From NCBI RefSeq assembly GCF_004153195.1, contig NZ_SEMC01000006.1:62001-126000 (forward strand): DNA of 64,000 nucleotides, given 5' to 3'. Below are positions 6,919 through 15,425 of this stretch, one piece after another (position 1 is the stretch's first letter; each line of letters begins with the position of its first letter). Origin of the DNA: Sporolactobacillus sp. THM19-2 (lineage in GTDB: Bacteria; Bacillota; Bacilli; Bacillales; Sporolactobacillaceae). A program made the translations under genes and the position numbers. Under the pieces are notes generated by a model that saw only the letters and a program-made list of their open reading frames with translations, had not been told where the DNA came from and did not search any database.

Positions 6919-9849
6919 TCAGGATTCAAATGCGTCGAGGCAGGTATTGAACAGTTCTTTGTTTTCTTTAATCTTCGATGCCCCGCCGAACACACAGATA
7001 TGGTTCTCCTTTGTGACGGCTTTCAGGAGTCCGGCGCATTGCCGGATGTCTTCCGGTCTGGTTGAAAGGACTTCTTCACGGATCCGCTGCACATCTTCAT
7101 CACTGACGTGAGCGAAATAACGCTCATCGGACAGTTCTCCTTTTGTGCCCGGAGTGAGCGGCGAATCAAGACCGGAGATGGTGCCGATAATGTATTTCGT
7201 CATAGCGAAGGTGTCGGCACTGAAATGAGCGGCATACTCGGACGCTTTGTCATAAACATTCAGTGTTTCACGCAAATTGGGGTCGCGGTACGACCAGAAG
7301 ACCAGGTTGCCGGATGATTCGATCGATACACCGCATCCGTATGCTCCGCCCATCACGCGAATCTGGTTCCACAGATAATCGAGGGTGAGAATCCTTTTTA
7401 ATACAAGCAATTGTCCGGAGTAGTCAAATCCGAGTTTCCTGAAATTCGCCCCTTTGGCGGCATATTGTACTTTACTTGAGGACATCAGACCTTCGTTACG
7501 TGCGTCAGGAAGGGTAACAGACGGAGCAGCGTTCTGCCTGCTCCGGCCGCCTGTGAGCCCGAGACGGCCGACATGGCCCTTGACACGCTCCAGGATTGTG
7601 CGGCCGCAGGTGAGACCGATGACCAGCCCGTCTTTACTGATCAGCCGGCTCATCAGCGCGTGCAGCTTATCGGCAATTTCCTCAAAACGGCGGTCATAAT
7701 CTTTATCCAGATCACGGATAAAGTGATAAAAAGTCAGACCTCTGAGCCGCTCCTTATAGGCTGCTGATTTGGAAAAATAGGAGGAGGCGCGGCGGAGCGC
7801 GACGGACTGCCCGTTCTGATTAAATGCGATTTCCATGCGAGATTTTATTTCTTTAATCATTGAACGGAGCCGGTCCTTGTTATCAAACCTGCTGTTATAA
7901 AGAATCTCATGGATCAGATCAAAGGCTTCCGGCACTTTATCCTGAAGCATTTTCGCCCTGCCGGTGAATTTCGCCTGATAGACATCCTCCTGATCCTTAT
8001 CAGAAATGACGTTCGTTTCAAAATGAATATCCCCGGTCTGAATATTGACCTCGTTAACCAGTTCTTCATAGCTGTATTTTTCGGTGTCGATCTTGCCCGG
8101 CAGTTCTTTAAGCAGGGACAGCCAGGGAATTTCCTCTTCTGTAATGGCTGATGCGTCAAAATAGAGGCTGAGATAAGCAATCTTGTTGGTCGGCAGTTCA
8201 TGATACAGTGTTTTTATGCCGTCCAGGTCCAATTCGGAAAGTGGCAGGATTTCTGACTTTTTATCGATATCGTCCAGCGACAGAAGCGGAATCTTCTTTA
8301 AATCCTCCGGGCGATCTTTACTGGTCTGGCGCTCCTGGAGCTTCTTTGTGCTTTCAACGATTCGCCGGATGTCGCCGGCATCGAGACTTTGTTTGAATTG
8401 TGTCAGCTTTTCCTTCAGCGAAGCCTCTTCTTCTTCGGCGAGCGTCCGGGATGGACGAATGATGACCAGCGACTGATGGTTGCTATTGAGCAGATATTTT
8501 TCTATCAGAGATTCAAAATAGGTACCGGTAAGTGCCTGTTTCATTTTCTCCAGTGTTTTTTCAAATTTCAGGTGAGTCAGCGGATCGCCGTCATACAGCC
8601 AGCTGTCCATGGAGATGATGCTGTAGATCAGTCCCTTCGGCATGGACCCGTAATCCGCCTCGCGCAGCTGAAATTCTTTGACGTTGATCGCGGCTTCGAT
8701 CAGCTTTTTATCAATACCGTCTTGCACAAGGCGGGTCAGCGTCTCTCTGACCACTTTTTTAAAGGCTTCTTTCTGGCTCTCATTCGCATTTTTAACGTTT
8801 ACTGAGAAGTAAGGCTGAAGAATACTGTTGTCATACAATCCGAACACGTCATGCCCGATACCGGCATCCAGAATGGCCTTTTTCAGAGGCGCAGCCGGGC
8901 TGTCCAGAAGCAGGTAGTCGAGAATATCAAAAGCCAGATAGGTTTCCGGATCTGTGGCTTTTGCAATCGAATAATTCAGACTCAGGTAAGTCTTATCCTT
9001 ATCCTCTTCACCGGGCATAATCGGGTAAGTACGAGCCATTTCTGTATGTCCGACAGGCGACTGAACAGCAATTTCCGAATCGACATCGATCCGGTCATAG
9101 GCACTCAGATACGCCTGATCGAGATAAGCCAGTTTTTCATCGATGTCCATTTTGCCGTAAAGGTAGATATAACTGTTTGCCGGGCTGTAATATTTCTTAT
9201 GCGAATCGATGAAATGCTGATAGGTCAGATCGGGAATAGACTCCGGATCCCCGCCCGATTCATATTGATAGGTCGTATCGGGATAAAGGGAATTCTGATT
9301 GGCACGCATCAGAAGGCTTTCCGGTGATGAGAAAGCCCCTTTCATTTCATTGTAGACGACCCCTTTTAGATTCAGCTCGTCCTCAGCGTTATTGAGCTCG
9401 TAGTGCCAGCCTTCCTGCTGCAGAATTTCTTTATATTTGTATATATTCGGATGGAACACCGCATCGAGGTAGACATCCATCAGGTTCTGGAAATCTTTGT
9501 CGTTTGTACTGGCGAGCGGATACATCGTCTTATCACTGAAGGTAAAGGCGTTCAGAAAAGTGTTCACTGATCCCTTCAGCAGTTCGACAAACGGTTCTTT
9601 GACCGGATATTTATCTGAGCCGCACAGTACAGAATGTTCCAGAATATGAAAAACACCGGTACTGTCTTCAGGCGGCGTGCGAAAACTGATGGTAAAGACC
9701 TTATTTTCATCCTCATTCTGAAGGTACAGAAGTCTTGCGCCGCTCTTCACATGTTCAAACAGAAAAGCGGTTGAGTTAATTTCTGCCACCTTTTCTGTAT
9801 GTAAAAACCTGAATCCGTGATACATCTCATTTAACTGATAGGGCTTCAT
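6919..9849 (-). CDS. M16C family zinc metallopeptidase (presequence-protease/Cym1-like)
   Basis: 976 residues, the usual length for the fused two-half M16C peptidases. The inverted zinc motif HxxEH is seen as 'FHILEHSVLCGS' near residue 85, with the downstream 'VVYNEMKGAFSSPESLL' helix holding the third ligand region. The C-terminal half has no second metal site, as in the family. These clamshell enzymes degrade free peptides; in Bacillales the role is poorly defined. The start at 9849 has an excellent AAGGAGG site. It stands alone between a terminator and the ferrochelatase gene upstream, 87 bases away on the same strand. Confidence 0.93.
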   Translation of the reverse strand: MKPYQLNEMYHGFRFLHTEKVAEINSTAFLFEHVKSGARLLYLQNEDENKVFTISFRTPPEDSTGVFHILEHSVLCGSDKYPVKEPFVELLKGSVNTFLNAFTFSDKTMYPLASTNDKDFQNLMDVYLDAVFHPNIYKYKEILQQEGWHYELNNAEDELNLKGVVYNEMKGAFSSPESLLMRANQNSLYPDTTYQYESGGDPESIPDLTYQHFIDSHKKYYSPANSYIYLYGKMDIDEKLAYLDQAYLSAYDRIDVDSEIAVQSPVGHTEMARTYPIMPGEEDKDKTYLSLNYSIAKATDPETYLAFDILDYLLLDSPAAPLKKAILDAGIGHDVFGLYDNSILQPYFSVNVKNANESQKEAFKKVVRETLTRLVQDGIDKKLIEAAINVKEFQLREADYGSMPKGLIYSIISMDSWLYDGDPLTHLKFEKTLEKMKQALTGTYFESLIEKYLLNSNHQSLVIIRPSRTLAEEEEASLKEKLTQFKQSLDAGDIRRIVESTKKLQERQTSKDRPEDLKKIPLLSLDDIDKKSEILPLSELDLDGIKTLYHELPTNKIAYLSLYFDASAITEEEIPWLSLLKELPGKIDTEKYSYEELVNEVNIQTGDIHFETNVISDKDQEDVYQAKFTGRAKMLQDKVPEAFDLIHEILYNSRFDNKDRLRSMIKEIKSRMEIAFNQNGQSVALRRASSYFSKSAAYKERLRGLTFYHFIRDLDKDYDRRFEEIADKLHALMSRLISKDGLVIGLTCGRTILERVKGHVGRLGLTGGRSRQNAAPSVTLPDARNEGLMSSSKVQYAAKGANFRKLGFDYSGQLLVLKRILTLDYLWNQIRVMGGAYGCGVSIESSGNLVFWSYRDPNLRETLNVYDKASEYAAHFSADTFAMTKYIIGTISGLDSPLTPGTKGELSDERYFAHVSDEDVQRIREEVLSTRPEDIRQCAGLLKAVTKENHICVFGGASKIKENKELFNTCLDAFES

Positions 9850-9936
9850 CTAAATATCCTCCTTCGTGTGCCATGGTCTGACTCTTATTATACAGTATTG
9901 ATTAGAAAATCATTCCAGAGAGCTGTTCGAAAATAA

Positions 9937-10917
9937 TCAGCGGGCTTTCGGCTGATGAACAGGAAGGTGGTTACGGATCATGTTTTCAAGACAGTCGATG
10001 AACAAACTGCTGTCATTCGGAGCCGGAATATAATGAAACGTTTCCCCGCCGGACGCGCGGAAGAGTCCGGCATAATCCATTTTCAGTTCATGAAGGGTTT
10101 CCAGACAGTCTGAGGTAAATCCCGGGGCAATCACACAGACCCGGGTTTTCCCTGCGCGGGGAAGGCTTTTCAGTATATCTGCTGTGGCCGGGGTCAGCCA
10201 GGGCTCATTTCCGAACCGGGACTGATAGCCGGAGATGACGTCGAGACCCGGAAACCGTCTGATCAGTGCTTCCGTTGTTTTCATACATCGCGACGGATAG
10301 TCGTCACCTGAGCGGGCATAGCGGACAGGGATCCCATGATAGGAAACGACCAGTGTATCCGGGGTGCCGTGCTCTGAGAAACACTGCCGGATGCGGGCTT
10401 CCAATGCGTCGATCAGAAGCGGATGATCGGGATAATCTCTGATGAAAATCAATTCCGGTACGTCCCGCCATGGACTCATGGCGCGCCGGACGCTGTCCCA
10501 GACAGAAGCTGTTGTTGTCGATGAGTATTGTGGAAAAAGGGGCAGAATGATCAGTTTCCTGACGCCCCAGGCATGCAGCTTCGAAAGCTCACCGGCAATT
10601 GAAGGATTTCCGTAAGTCATGGCCAGAGAGATTCTGACGCCGTCACGGCGAAAACGGGTTTCAAGGGCTGCCTGCTGTTTCCTGCTGTAATAAAGCAGCG
10701 GGGAACCGTGCTCTGACCAGATCGCCTGATAGAGCCGGGCAGACTTTTTCGGCCGCACACGCAGAATCACTCCGTGAAGGATCGGCAGCCACTTCCAGCG
10801 CGGCAGATCGATCACGCGCGGGTCGCTGAGAAACTCGGCCAGATATTTGCGGACAGATGGTGCATCCGGCGCGTCCGGCGTTCCCAGATTGACAAGCAAT
10901 ACAGCAGTTTTTTCCAT
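9937..10917 (-). CDS. hemH: Ferrochelatase of the proteobacterial/lactic-acid-bacterial type
   Basis: 326 residues. 'LLVNLGTPDAP', 'YLAEFLSDPRVIDLP', 'GSPLLYYSRKQQ', 'VVSYHGIPVRYARSGDDYP' (metal-site His in SYHG), 'YQSRFGNEPWLTP' and 'APGFTSDCLETL' (active-site Glu) identify a ferrochelatase inserting Fe(II) into a porphyrin. These strings match E. coli HemH far better than the B. subtilis HemH/CpfC coproporphyrin enzyme, which starts with a 'MAYGTP' motif as I recall. No other heme gene is in the window, so it may be an orphan gene using imported porphyrin; that is inference. The ATG at 10917 is preceded by GGAAAGGAA. Confidence 0.93.
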   Translation of the reverse strand: MEKTAVLLVNLGTPDAPDAPSVRKYLAEFLSDPRVIDLPRWKWLPILHGVILRVRPKKSARLYQAIWSEHGSPLLYYSRKQQAALETRFRRDGVRISLAMTYGNPSIAGELSKLHAWGVRKLIILPLFPQYSSTTTASVWDSVRRAMSPWRDVPELIFIRDYPDHPLLIDALEARIRQCFSEHGTPDTLVVSYHGIPVRYARSGDDYPSRCMKTTEALIRRFPGLDVISGYQSRFGNEPWLTPATADILKSLPRAGKTRVCVIAPGFTSDCLETLHELKMDYAGLFRASGGETFHYIPAPNDSSLFIDCLENMIRNHLPVHQPKAR

Positions 10918-11170
10918 GGTTGTTTATTCCTTTCCTGAATGTGTCACCTTCATTCTAACAAACGCGGGATGAGCCGGAGGTGAAAAAAACCGTTAATAAA
11001 AGATTTGAAGGGGATGCTATACTTAAATCCATCCGGCTTCTCGCAGGCAAGAAATGAAATCGCGAGAGAGCACTGCCCATATGATGCCCTTTTTCAATGG
11101 CCTGTACTGGAAAAGGAATGGTTAACTGTAGTTTAATAGAAGAGACGGAGTAAAAACAGGAGGGCTGTCC

Positions 11171-11593
11171 GTGTACGAGCAAAAGACGAAAGAAAATGAT
11201 CGCAGTGTGACCGAGTTTATTGAACAGGTTGAAAATCCCGGACGACGTGAAGATGCCTGGAAACTGCTGAACATCTATACACAGACGACCGGCTACCCTG
11301 CAAAAATGTGGGGACCAAGTATTATCGGCTTCGGCTCTTACCATTATAAATATGCCTCCGGTCATGAGGGAGACGCGCCACTTGCCGGATTTTCACCGCG
11401 AAAGGCGAAGATCAGCCTGTATTTTGCAACGGGTGATGCTGAGCGTGCCCCGCTCCTTGAGAAACTTGGGAAGCATAAAGCGGGCAAAGCCTGTGTCTAC
11501 GTCAACAGGCTTTCGGACATAAATACGGATATACTGAAAAAACTGATTACCCAGTCCATGGCATTCCTGAAAAAAACATATCCGCCAGAATAA
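11171..11593 (+). CDS. DUF1801 domain protein
   Basis: 140 residues, soluble, no signal peptide. The central 'MWGPSIIGFGSYHYKYASG' and 'PLAGFSPRKAKISLYF' strings are typical of DUF1801 (YdhG-like) proteins, a small alpha/beta family of unknown biochemical role. The start is GTG at 11171 with GGAGGG eight bases upstream. It lies 96 bases before the HxlR regulator gene on the same strand; whether they share a transcript is not clear. Confidence 0.8.
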   Translation: MYEQKTKENDRSVTEFIEQVENPGRREDAWKLLNIYTQTTGYPAKMWGPSIIGFGSYHYKYASGHEGDAPLAGFSPRKAKISLYFATGDAERAPLLEKLGKHKAGKACVYVNRLSDINTDILKKLITQSMAFLKKTYPPE

Positions 11594-11689
11594 AAGGGTC
11601 ACCGCGGCGACGTGCCGGAAAAAACAATAAAGGCTTCCGGTGGGTATATTCTGAGGCTTATAGTACAATATAAGCAGGAGTGGTCGGAG

Positions 11690-12028
11690 ATGAAAAAGGA
11701 TTTTCTGGTTTGTCCGAAATTTGAACAGGCTTTCCAGATTATTGGAAAAAAATGGAACGGACTGATTATTGAAGTACTGTTGAGCGGCAGGCACCATTTC
11801 AGTGACATCTCAGGTGCGATTCCCGAGCTGAGTGACCGAATGTTGGCCGCGAGACTCAGGGAACTGGAGGAAATGGACATCGTCGTGCGCCACGTCGACA
11901 CAGGATATCCTGTTCAGGTCACTTATACTTTGACGGACAAGGGCAGGGAAATCCAGCCGATCCTGAATGAGGTCCACCACTGGGCGGATAAATGGTTTTC
12001 CGGTGAATCAAACCGCAGAACGAATTGA
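11690..12028 (+). CDS. HxlR (MarR/DUF24) family redox-sensing transcriptional regulator
   Basis: 112 residues. 'FLVCPKFEQAFQIIGKKWNG' followed by 'LSGRHHFSDISGAIPELSDR' and 'MLAARLRELEEMDIV' is the winged helix of the HxlR family. The conserved N-terminal Cys (residue 8) is the one that senses electrophiles or hypochlorite in B. subtilis YodB, CatR and HypR. The ATG at 11690 has AGGAG nine bases upstream; an in-frame extension to 11612 lacks one. The gene sits directly before a nitroreductase and an inverted repeat spans that gene's promoter, the same layout as hypR-hypO, so it probably controls its neighbour. Confidence 0.88.
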   Translation: MKKDFLVCPKFEQAFQIIGKKWNGLIIEVLLSGRHHFSDISGAIPELSDRMLAARLRELEEMDIVVRHVDTGYPVQVTYTLTDKGREIQPILNEVHHWADKWFSGESNRRTN

Positions 12029-12070
12029 TTTACTTTTTTCTTATCATCAACTATACTTGCGTAAGTAAAT
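12028..12070 (+). promoter_or_regulatory. Nitroreductase promoter overlapped by a palindromic operator
   Basis: A promoter TTTACT (12029-12034), 17-base spacer, TATACT (12052-12057) lies inside an inverted repeat with perfect 8-base arms ATTTACTT (12028-12035) and AAGTAAAT (12063-12070). A second small dyad ACTT-GCGT-AAGT is at 12055-12066. The arms cover the -35 and the initiation region, the position expected for a repressor such as the adjacent HxlR protein. Confidence 0.6.
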
Positions 12071-12099
12071 GAAAAATAATTAGTATAGGAGCGTGTTCT

Positions 12100-12738
12100 A
12101 TGACCAGCGATGTTTCAGCATTTATTAAATCAAACGAGTTTCTTGACGCCATCAGAAAGCGTCGTTCGATTTATACTCTTGACAAGGATGTTAAAGCAAG
12201 CAAAGAGGAGATCACCGCAACCATTCAGGAAGCGATCAAGCTTGCCCCGTCGGCCTTTAACTCTCAGTCCGCACGCGCAATCATTTTATTTGGTAAAGAG
12301 AGTGAAAAATTATGGGGAGAGGGCGGCATTGTTGAAAAAGCGATCCGCAAAGTCCTCCCGGAAGGCCAGTCGTTTGACTCGACAGCTAAGAAGCTGGCTT
12401 CATTTAATGCCGGTGTCGGTACTATATTGTTCTTTGAAGACAGATCAGTTGTTGAAGGACTTCAGAAACAGTTCCCGCTTTATGCGGATAACTTTCCGGT
12501 CTGGTCGGAACACAGCACGGGCATAGCCCAGTTTGCCGTATGGTCTGCACTGGCTGATATTAACGTCGGTGCTTCGCTGCAGCACTACAATCCGCTGATT
12601 GACGAAGACGTGCGGGATACCTTCGATGTACCGGCGTCCTGGAAACTGCGGGCACAGATGCCGTTTGGTAATATTGCTGAAGCTGCAGGGCCAAAAGAAT
12701 TCCAGCCGATCAGTGAACGGGTCAGGGTTCTAGGCTGA
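12100..12738 (+). CDS. Nitroreductase family protein (Frm2/Hbn1-like subgroup)
   Basis: 212 residues. 'AIRKRRSIYTLDKDV', 'APSAFNSQSARAIILFG' and the C-terminal 'LRAQMPFGNIAE' are the FMN-binding features of small nitroreductases; the subgroup resembles fungal Frm2-like proteins by its 'NSQSAR' and 'EHSTGIAQFAVW' strings. It would reduce quinones or nitro compounds with NAD(P)H. AGGAG precedes the ATG. A terminator follows immediately, so it is a single-gene unit under probable control of the HxlR regulator upstream. Confidence 0.88.
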   Translation: MTSDVSAFIKSNEFLDAIRKRRSIYTLDKDVKASKEEITATIQEAIKLAPSAFNSQSARAIILFGKESEKLWGEGGIVEKAIRKVLPEGQSFDSTAKKLASFNAGVGTILFFEDRSVVEGLQKQFPLYADNFPVWSEHSTGIAQFAVWSALADINVGASLQHYNPLIDEDVRDTFDVPASWKLRAQMPFGNIAEAAGPKEFQPISERVRVLG

Positions 12739-12761
12739 TAAATCCGGATGAAAGAAACCAG

Positions 12762-12793
12762 AACGGGGCAGGAGTCAGTGCCCCGTTTTTTTT
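12762..12793 (+). terminator. Intrinsic terminator after the nitroreductase
   Basis: CGGGGCA and TGCCCCG arms with an eight-base loop, followed by a run of eight T. Confidence 0.85.
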
Positions 12794-12838
12794 CTGGCGT
12801 TATAAAGTGGTAAATTGTGTGAAAATTCTACAACTATC

Positions 12839-12868
12839 TTGCAATGAAAGAAAAGATTAGAGTATAAT
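12839..12868 (+). promoter_or_regulatory. Promoter of the amino-acid ABC operon
   Basis: TTGCAA (12839-12844), 18-base spacer, TATAAT (12863-12868), 44 bases before the start codon of the binding-protein gene. Confidence 0.6.
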
Positions 12869-12912
12869 TATTGTAATTTAATGTAGAAAGATAAACAGGG
12901 GGACAACCTATA

Positions 12913-13728
12913 ATGAACAGGAAATTATCGATTTTTTCATTGCTTATGGCCTTTGTACTGATTCTCTCGGCCTGTGCTTCAGGTGGCAGCAGTTCCGGTG
13001 ACTCCGGGGAAAAACCGGCGAAAAAAACACTGAGAATTGTTAATGATGCACAGTATGCTCCATTCGAATACATGGATAAGGGCAAGATGGTTGGTTTTGA
13101 TGTTGATATTATGAAGGCACTGGCAAAAGAAGCCGGATATAAGTACAAGCTGGTCAATGTCGGCTGGGATCCGTTGTTCGTTGAGCTGAAAAATAAAACA
13201 GCCGATATGAGCATTTCGGCCATTACGATCAATGCTGATCGGAAGCAGTCCTACGATTTTTCAAACGCCTATTTTCTCTCAACAAACAAAATCCTGATTC
13301 CGAAAGACAGCGACATTAAGTCCGGAGCCGATCTGAAGGGTAAAACGATTGCTGTTCAGACAGCAACGACCGGTCAGGAAGCCGTTGAAAAAATTGTCGG
13401 CAAAAATAATCCGAAAGTGAAGAAGTATAAAAACATTAACCTGGCGATTATGGAACTGAATAACGGTGGTGCCGACGCAGTCGTTGCGGATAACACGGTG
13501 ATTGAACAGTATGCAAAGAACAACGCAGACAAAAATCTGAAGGTTGTTGAAGATGCAGATGCATTTGAACCGGAATTCTATGGCATGATGTATCCGAAGG
13601 ACAGTAAACTGAAGCCTGAATTTGACAAGGCGCTCAACGCCTTGTTTGATAACGGAACATATGCCAAAATATATAAGAAATGGTTCAAAGTTGAGCCGGA
13701 CATTGACCAGTTGAAAGCTCAGCAGTAA
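12913..13728 (+). CDS. Polar amino-acid ABC transporter substrate-binding lipoprotein
   Basis: 271 residues. A signal peptide ends in the lipobox 'ILSACASG', so the protein is lipid-anchored outside the membrane. The mature part is a type-II periplasmic-binding fold (SBP_bac_3): 'AQYAPFEYMDKGKMVGFDVD', 'WDPLFVELKNKTADMSISA', 'LKGKTIAVQTATTGQEA' and 'ADAVVADNTVIEQYA'. Family members bind Gln, Arg, His or cystine; the exact ligand cannot be called. It is first in an operon with a permease and an ATPase, separated from them by a hairpin that may lower their expression. Confidence 0.92.
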   Translation: MNRKLSIFSLLMAFVLILSACASGGSSSGDSGEKPAKKTLRIVNDAQYAPFEYMDKGKMVGFDVDIMKALAKEAGYKYKLVNVGWDPLFVELKNKTADMSISAITINADRKQSYDFSNAYFLSTNKILIPKDSDIKSGADLKGKTIAVQTATTGQEAVEKIVGKNNPKVKKYKNINLAIMELNNGGADAVVADNTVIEQYAKNNADKNLKVVEDADAFEPEFYGMMYPKDSKLKPEFDKALNALFDNGTYAKIYKKWFKVEPDIDQLKAQQ

Positions 13729-13751
13729 GGGGCTGACAGGTTCAGACTGTT

Positions 13752-13791
13752 AAAAATTGCGTAACGCGACTACGTGTTACGCAATTTTTAA
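13752..13791 (+). terminator. Intercistronic hairpin between binding protein and permease genes
   Basis: AAAAATTGCGTAAC and GTTACGCAATTTTT arms form a long near-perfect stem ending in a T-run. It probably stops a fraction of transcripts, leaving more message for the binding protein than for the membrane parts. Confidence 0.75.
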
Positions 13792-13810
13792 GTTAAAGGA
13801 GGAGTTTTGA

Positions 13811-14467
13811 TTGGATTTCCGTTTTGACCTGATTGGGGATTATGCCCCGTATTTCTGGAGCGGGACTTTGCTTACTATCGGGCTTTCTGTCGCCGGTATC
13901 CTTATTGGAACGGTGCTCGGCCTGATTATCTGTCTCGGGAAAATGATGAGAAATAAATGGCTGTCCTGGCCGTTTATCTGTTATGTGGCCTTCTTTCGCG
14001 GGACACCGCTTTTTGTGCAGATTCTGATTGTTCATTTTGGGGTGGTTCCCCTGTTTCTCGGGCAGTCCAACGGTGTTGTTGCTGGTGTTGTTGCCCTGTC
14101 ACTGAACGTTGCTGCTTATATCGCCGAGGTGTTCAGATCAGGGATCCAGTCAATTCACAGAGGGCAGACCGAAGCGGCCCGTTCACTCGGCATGACACAT
14201 TATCAGGCGATGCGCTACGTGATTCTGCCTCAGGCGGTACGCCGAATTCTGCCTCCGCTTGGCAATGAATTTATCGCACTGCTAAAGGATTCATCGCTGG
14301 TGTCGGTAGTCGCTGCGCCGGAGCTGACCTACTGGGCACAGCAGATGGGGGCTCAGTATTTCAGAGTCTGGGAACCGTACCTGACGATTTCACTGATCTA
14401 TCTGATCCTCACCCTTTCACTTAATGCGCTCGTCAGCAAACTGGAAAGGAAGATGTCGACAGAATGA
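13811..14467 (+). CDS. Polar amino-acid ABC transporter permease
   Basis: 218 residues, about five membrane helices, His/Glu/Gln permease family. The cytoplasmic coupling loop is seen as '[20 protein letters not shown]' followed by '[14 protein letters not shown]', the EAA motif. '[10 protein letters not shown]'-like sequence ('[13 protein letters not shown]') is also conserved. The start is TTG at 13811, set by AAAGGAGGAG six bases before it. The end overlaps the ATPase gene by four bases, so the two are coupled. Confidence 0.92.
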   Translation: MDFRFDLIGDYAPYFWSGTLLTIGLSVAGILIGTVLGLIICLGKMMRNKWLSWPFICYVAFFRGTPLFVQILIVHFGVVPLFLGQSNGVVAGVVALSLNVAAYIAEVFRSGIQSIHRGQTEAARSLGMTHYQAMRYVILPQAVRRILPPLGNEFIALLKDSSLVSVVAAPELTYWAQQMGAQYFRVWEPYLTISLIYLILTLSLNALVSKLERKMSTE

Positions 14468-15189
14468 TGATCAAAGTAGAAAATCTGAAAAAAACATTTG
14501 GTCATAATCAGGTGTTAAAGAACATCAATGTAGAAATTAACAAACAGGAAGTCGTTGTTGTCATTGGTCCATCCGGTGCCGGAAAATCCACCTTTCTGAG
14601 GTGCATTAATCTGCTGGACAGTATCACGTCCGGACATATTTACATAGAAGGTGTCGATATTACCGATAAAAAAACGGATATTAACAAAATACGTGCTGAA
14701 GTCGGCATGGTCTTTCAGCAGTTCAATCTTTTCCCGCACATGACCGTGCTTCAAAATATTATGCTGGCCCCGCTTAAGGTTAAGAAGGTATCAAAAGAGG
14801 CGGCTCATGATAAAGCAATCGAATTATTGAAAAAAGTTGGCCTCGAAGACAAAGCCTCTGCCTATCCGGATTCACTTTCCGGCGGTCAGAAACAGCGGAT
14901 TGCGATTGCCCGTGCGCTGGCCATGGAACCGAAGATGATGCTGTTCGACGAGCCAACTTCGGCACTGGATCCGGAAATGGTCGGTGAAGTACTGGATGTC
15001 ATGAAGAAACTGGCCCGGGATGGGATGACGATGGTCGTCGTGACACATGAAATGGGGTTTGCCCGGGAAGTCGGCGACCGCGTCCTGTTTATGGACGGCG
15101 GTTATATTGTGGAGGAAAATGAGCCACATGAACTGTTCAGTCATCCAAAGGAAGAACGCACGAAAGCCTTTCTGAGTAAAATCCTGTAA
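14464..15189 (+). CDS. Polar amino-acid ABC transporter ATP-binding protein
   Basis: 241 residues with Walker A '[13 protein letters not shown]', Q-loop '[10 protein letters not shown]', signature '[12 protein letters not shown]', Walker B '[14 protein letters not shown]' and the H-switch '[10 protein letters not shown]'. It belongs to the GlnQ/ArtM/TcyC group and powers the permease just upstream, whose gene it overlaps by four bases. Confidence 0.94.
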   Translation: MMIKVENLKKTFGHNQVLKNINVEINKQEVVVVIGPSGAGKSTFLRCINLLDSITSGHIYIEGVDITDKKTDINKIRAEVGMVFQQFNLFPHMTVLQNIMLAPLKVKKVSKEAAHDKAIELLKKVGLEDKASAYPDSLSGGQKQRIAIARALAMEPKMMLFDEPTSALDPEMVGEVLDVMKKLARDGMTMVVVTHEMGFAREVGDRVLFMDGGYIVEENEPHELFSHPKEERTKAFLSKIL

Positions 15190-15221
15190 TGATGATCTGA
15201 ACCTGAATCTTTTTTCTATTT

Positions 15222-15249
15222 TTCTGCCTCCACCGGGGGCAGTTTTTTT
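15222..15249 (+). terminator. Terminator of the amino-acid ABC operon
   Basis: CTGCCTCC and GGGGGCAG arms followed by a run of T. Confidence 0.75.
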
Positions 15250-15425
15250 CTGCCTGAATGAAGAAAAATGCGGTCGAAAATTAAGACTAAAGGAGCATTG
15301 CATAAAAAATATGCAGGACTTTATGACGGACTTTTGTCGAAAAAGAAGGAAAATATAGAGAAATGAAGAATACATACGGGTAAGCGGCTTTCAAAATTAT
15401 AGAAATATTATGGGGGGAATCATCT

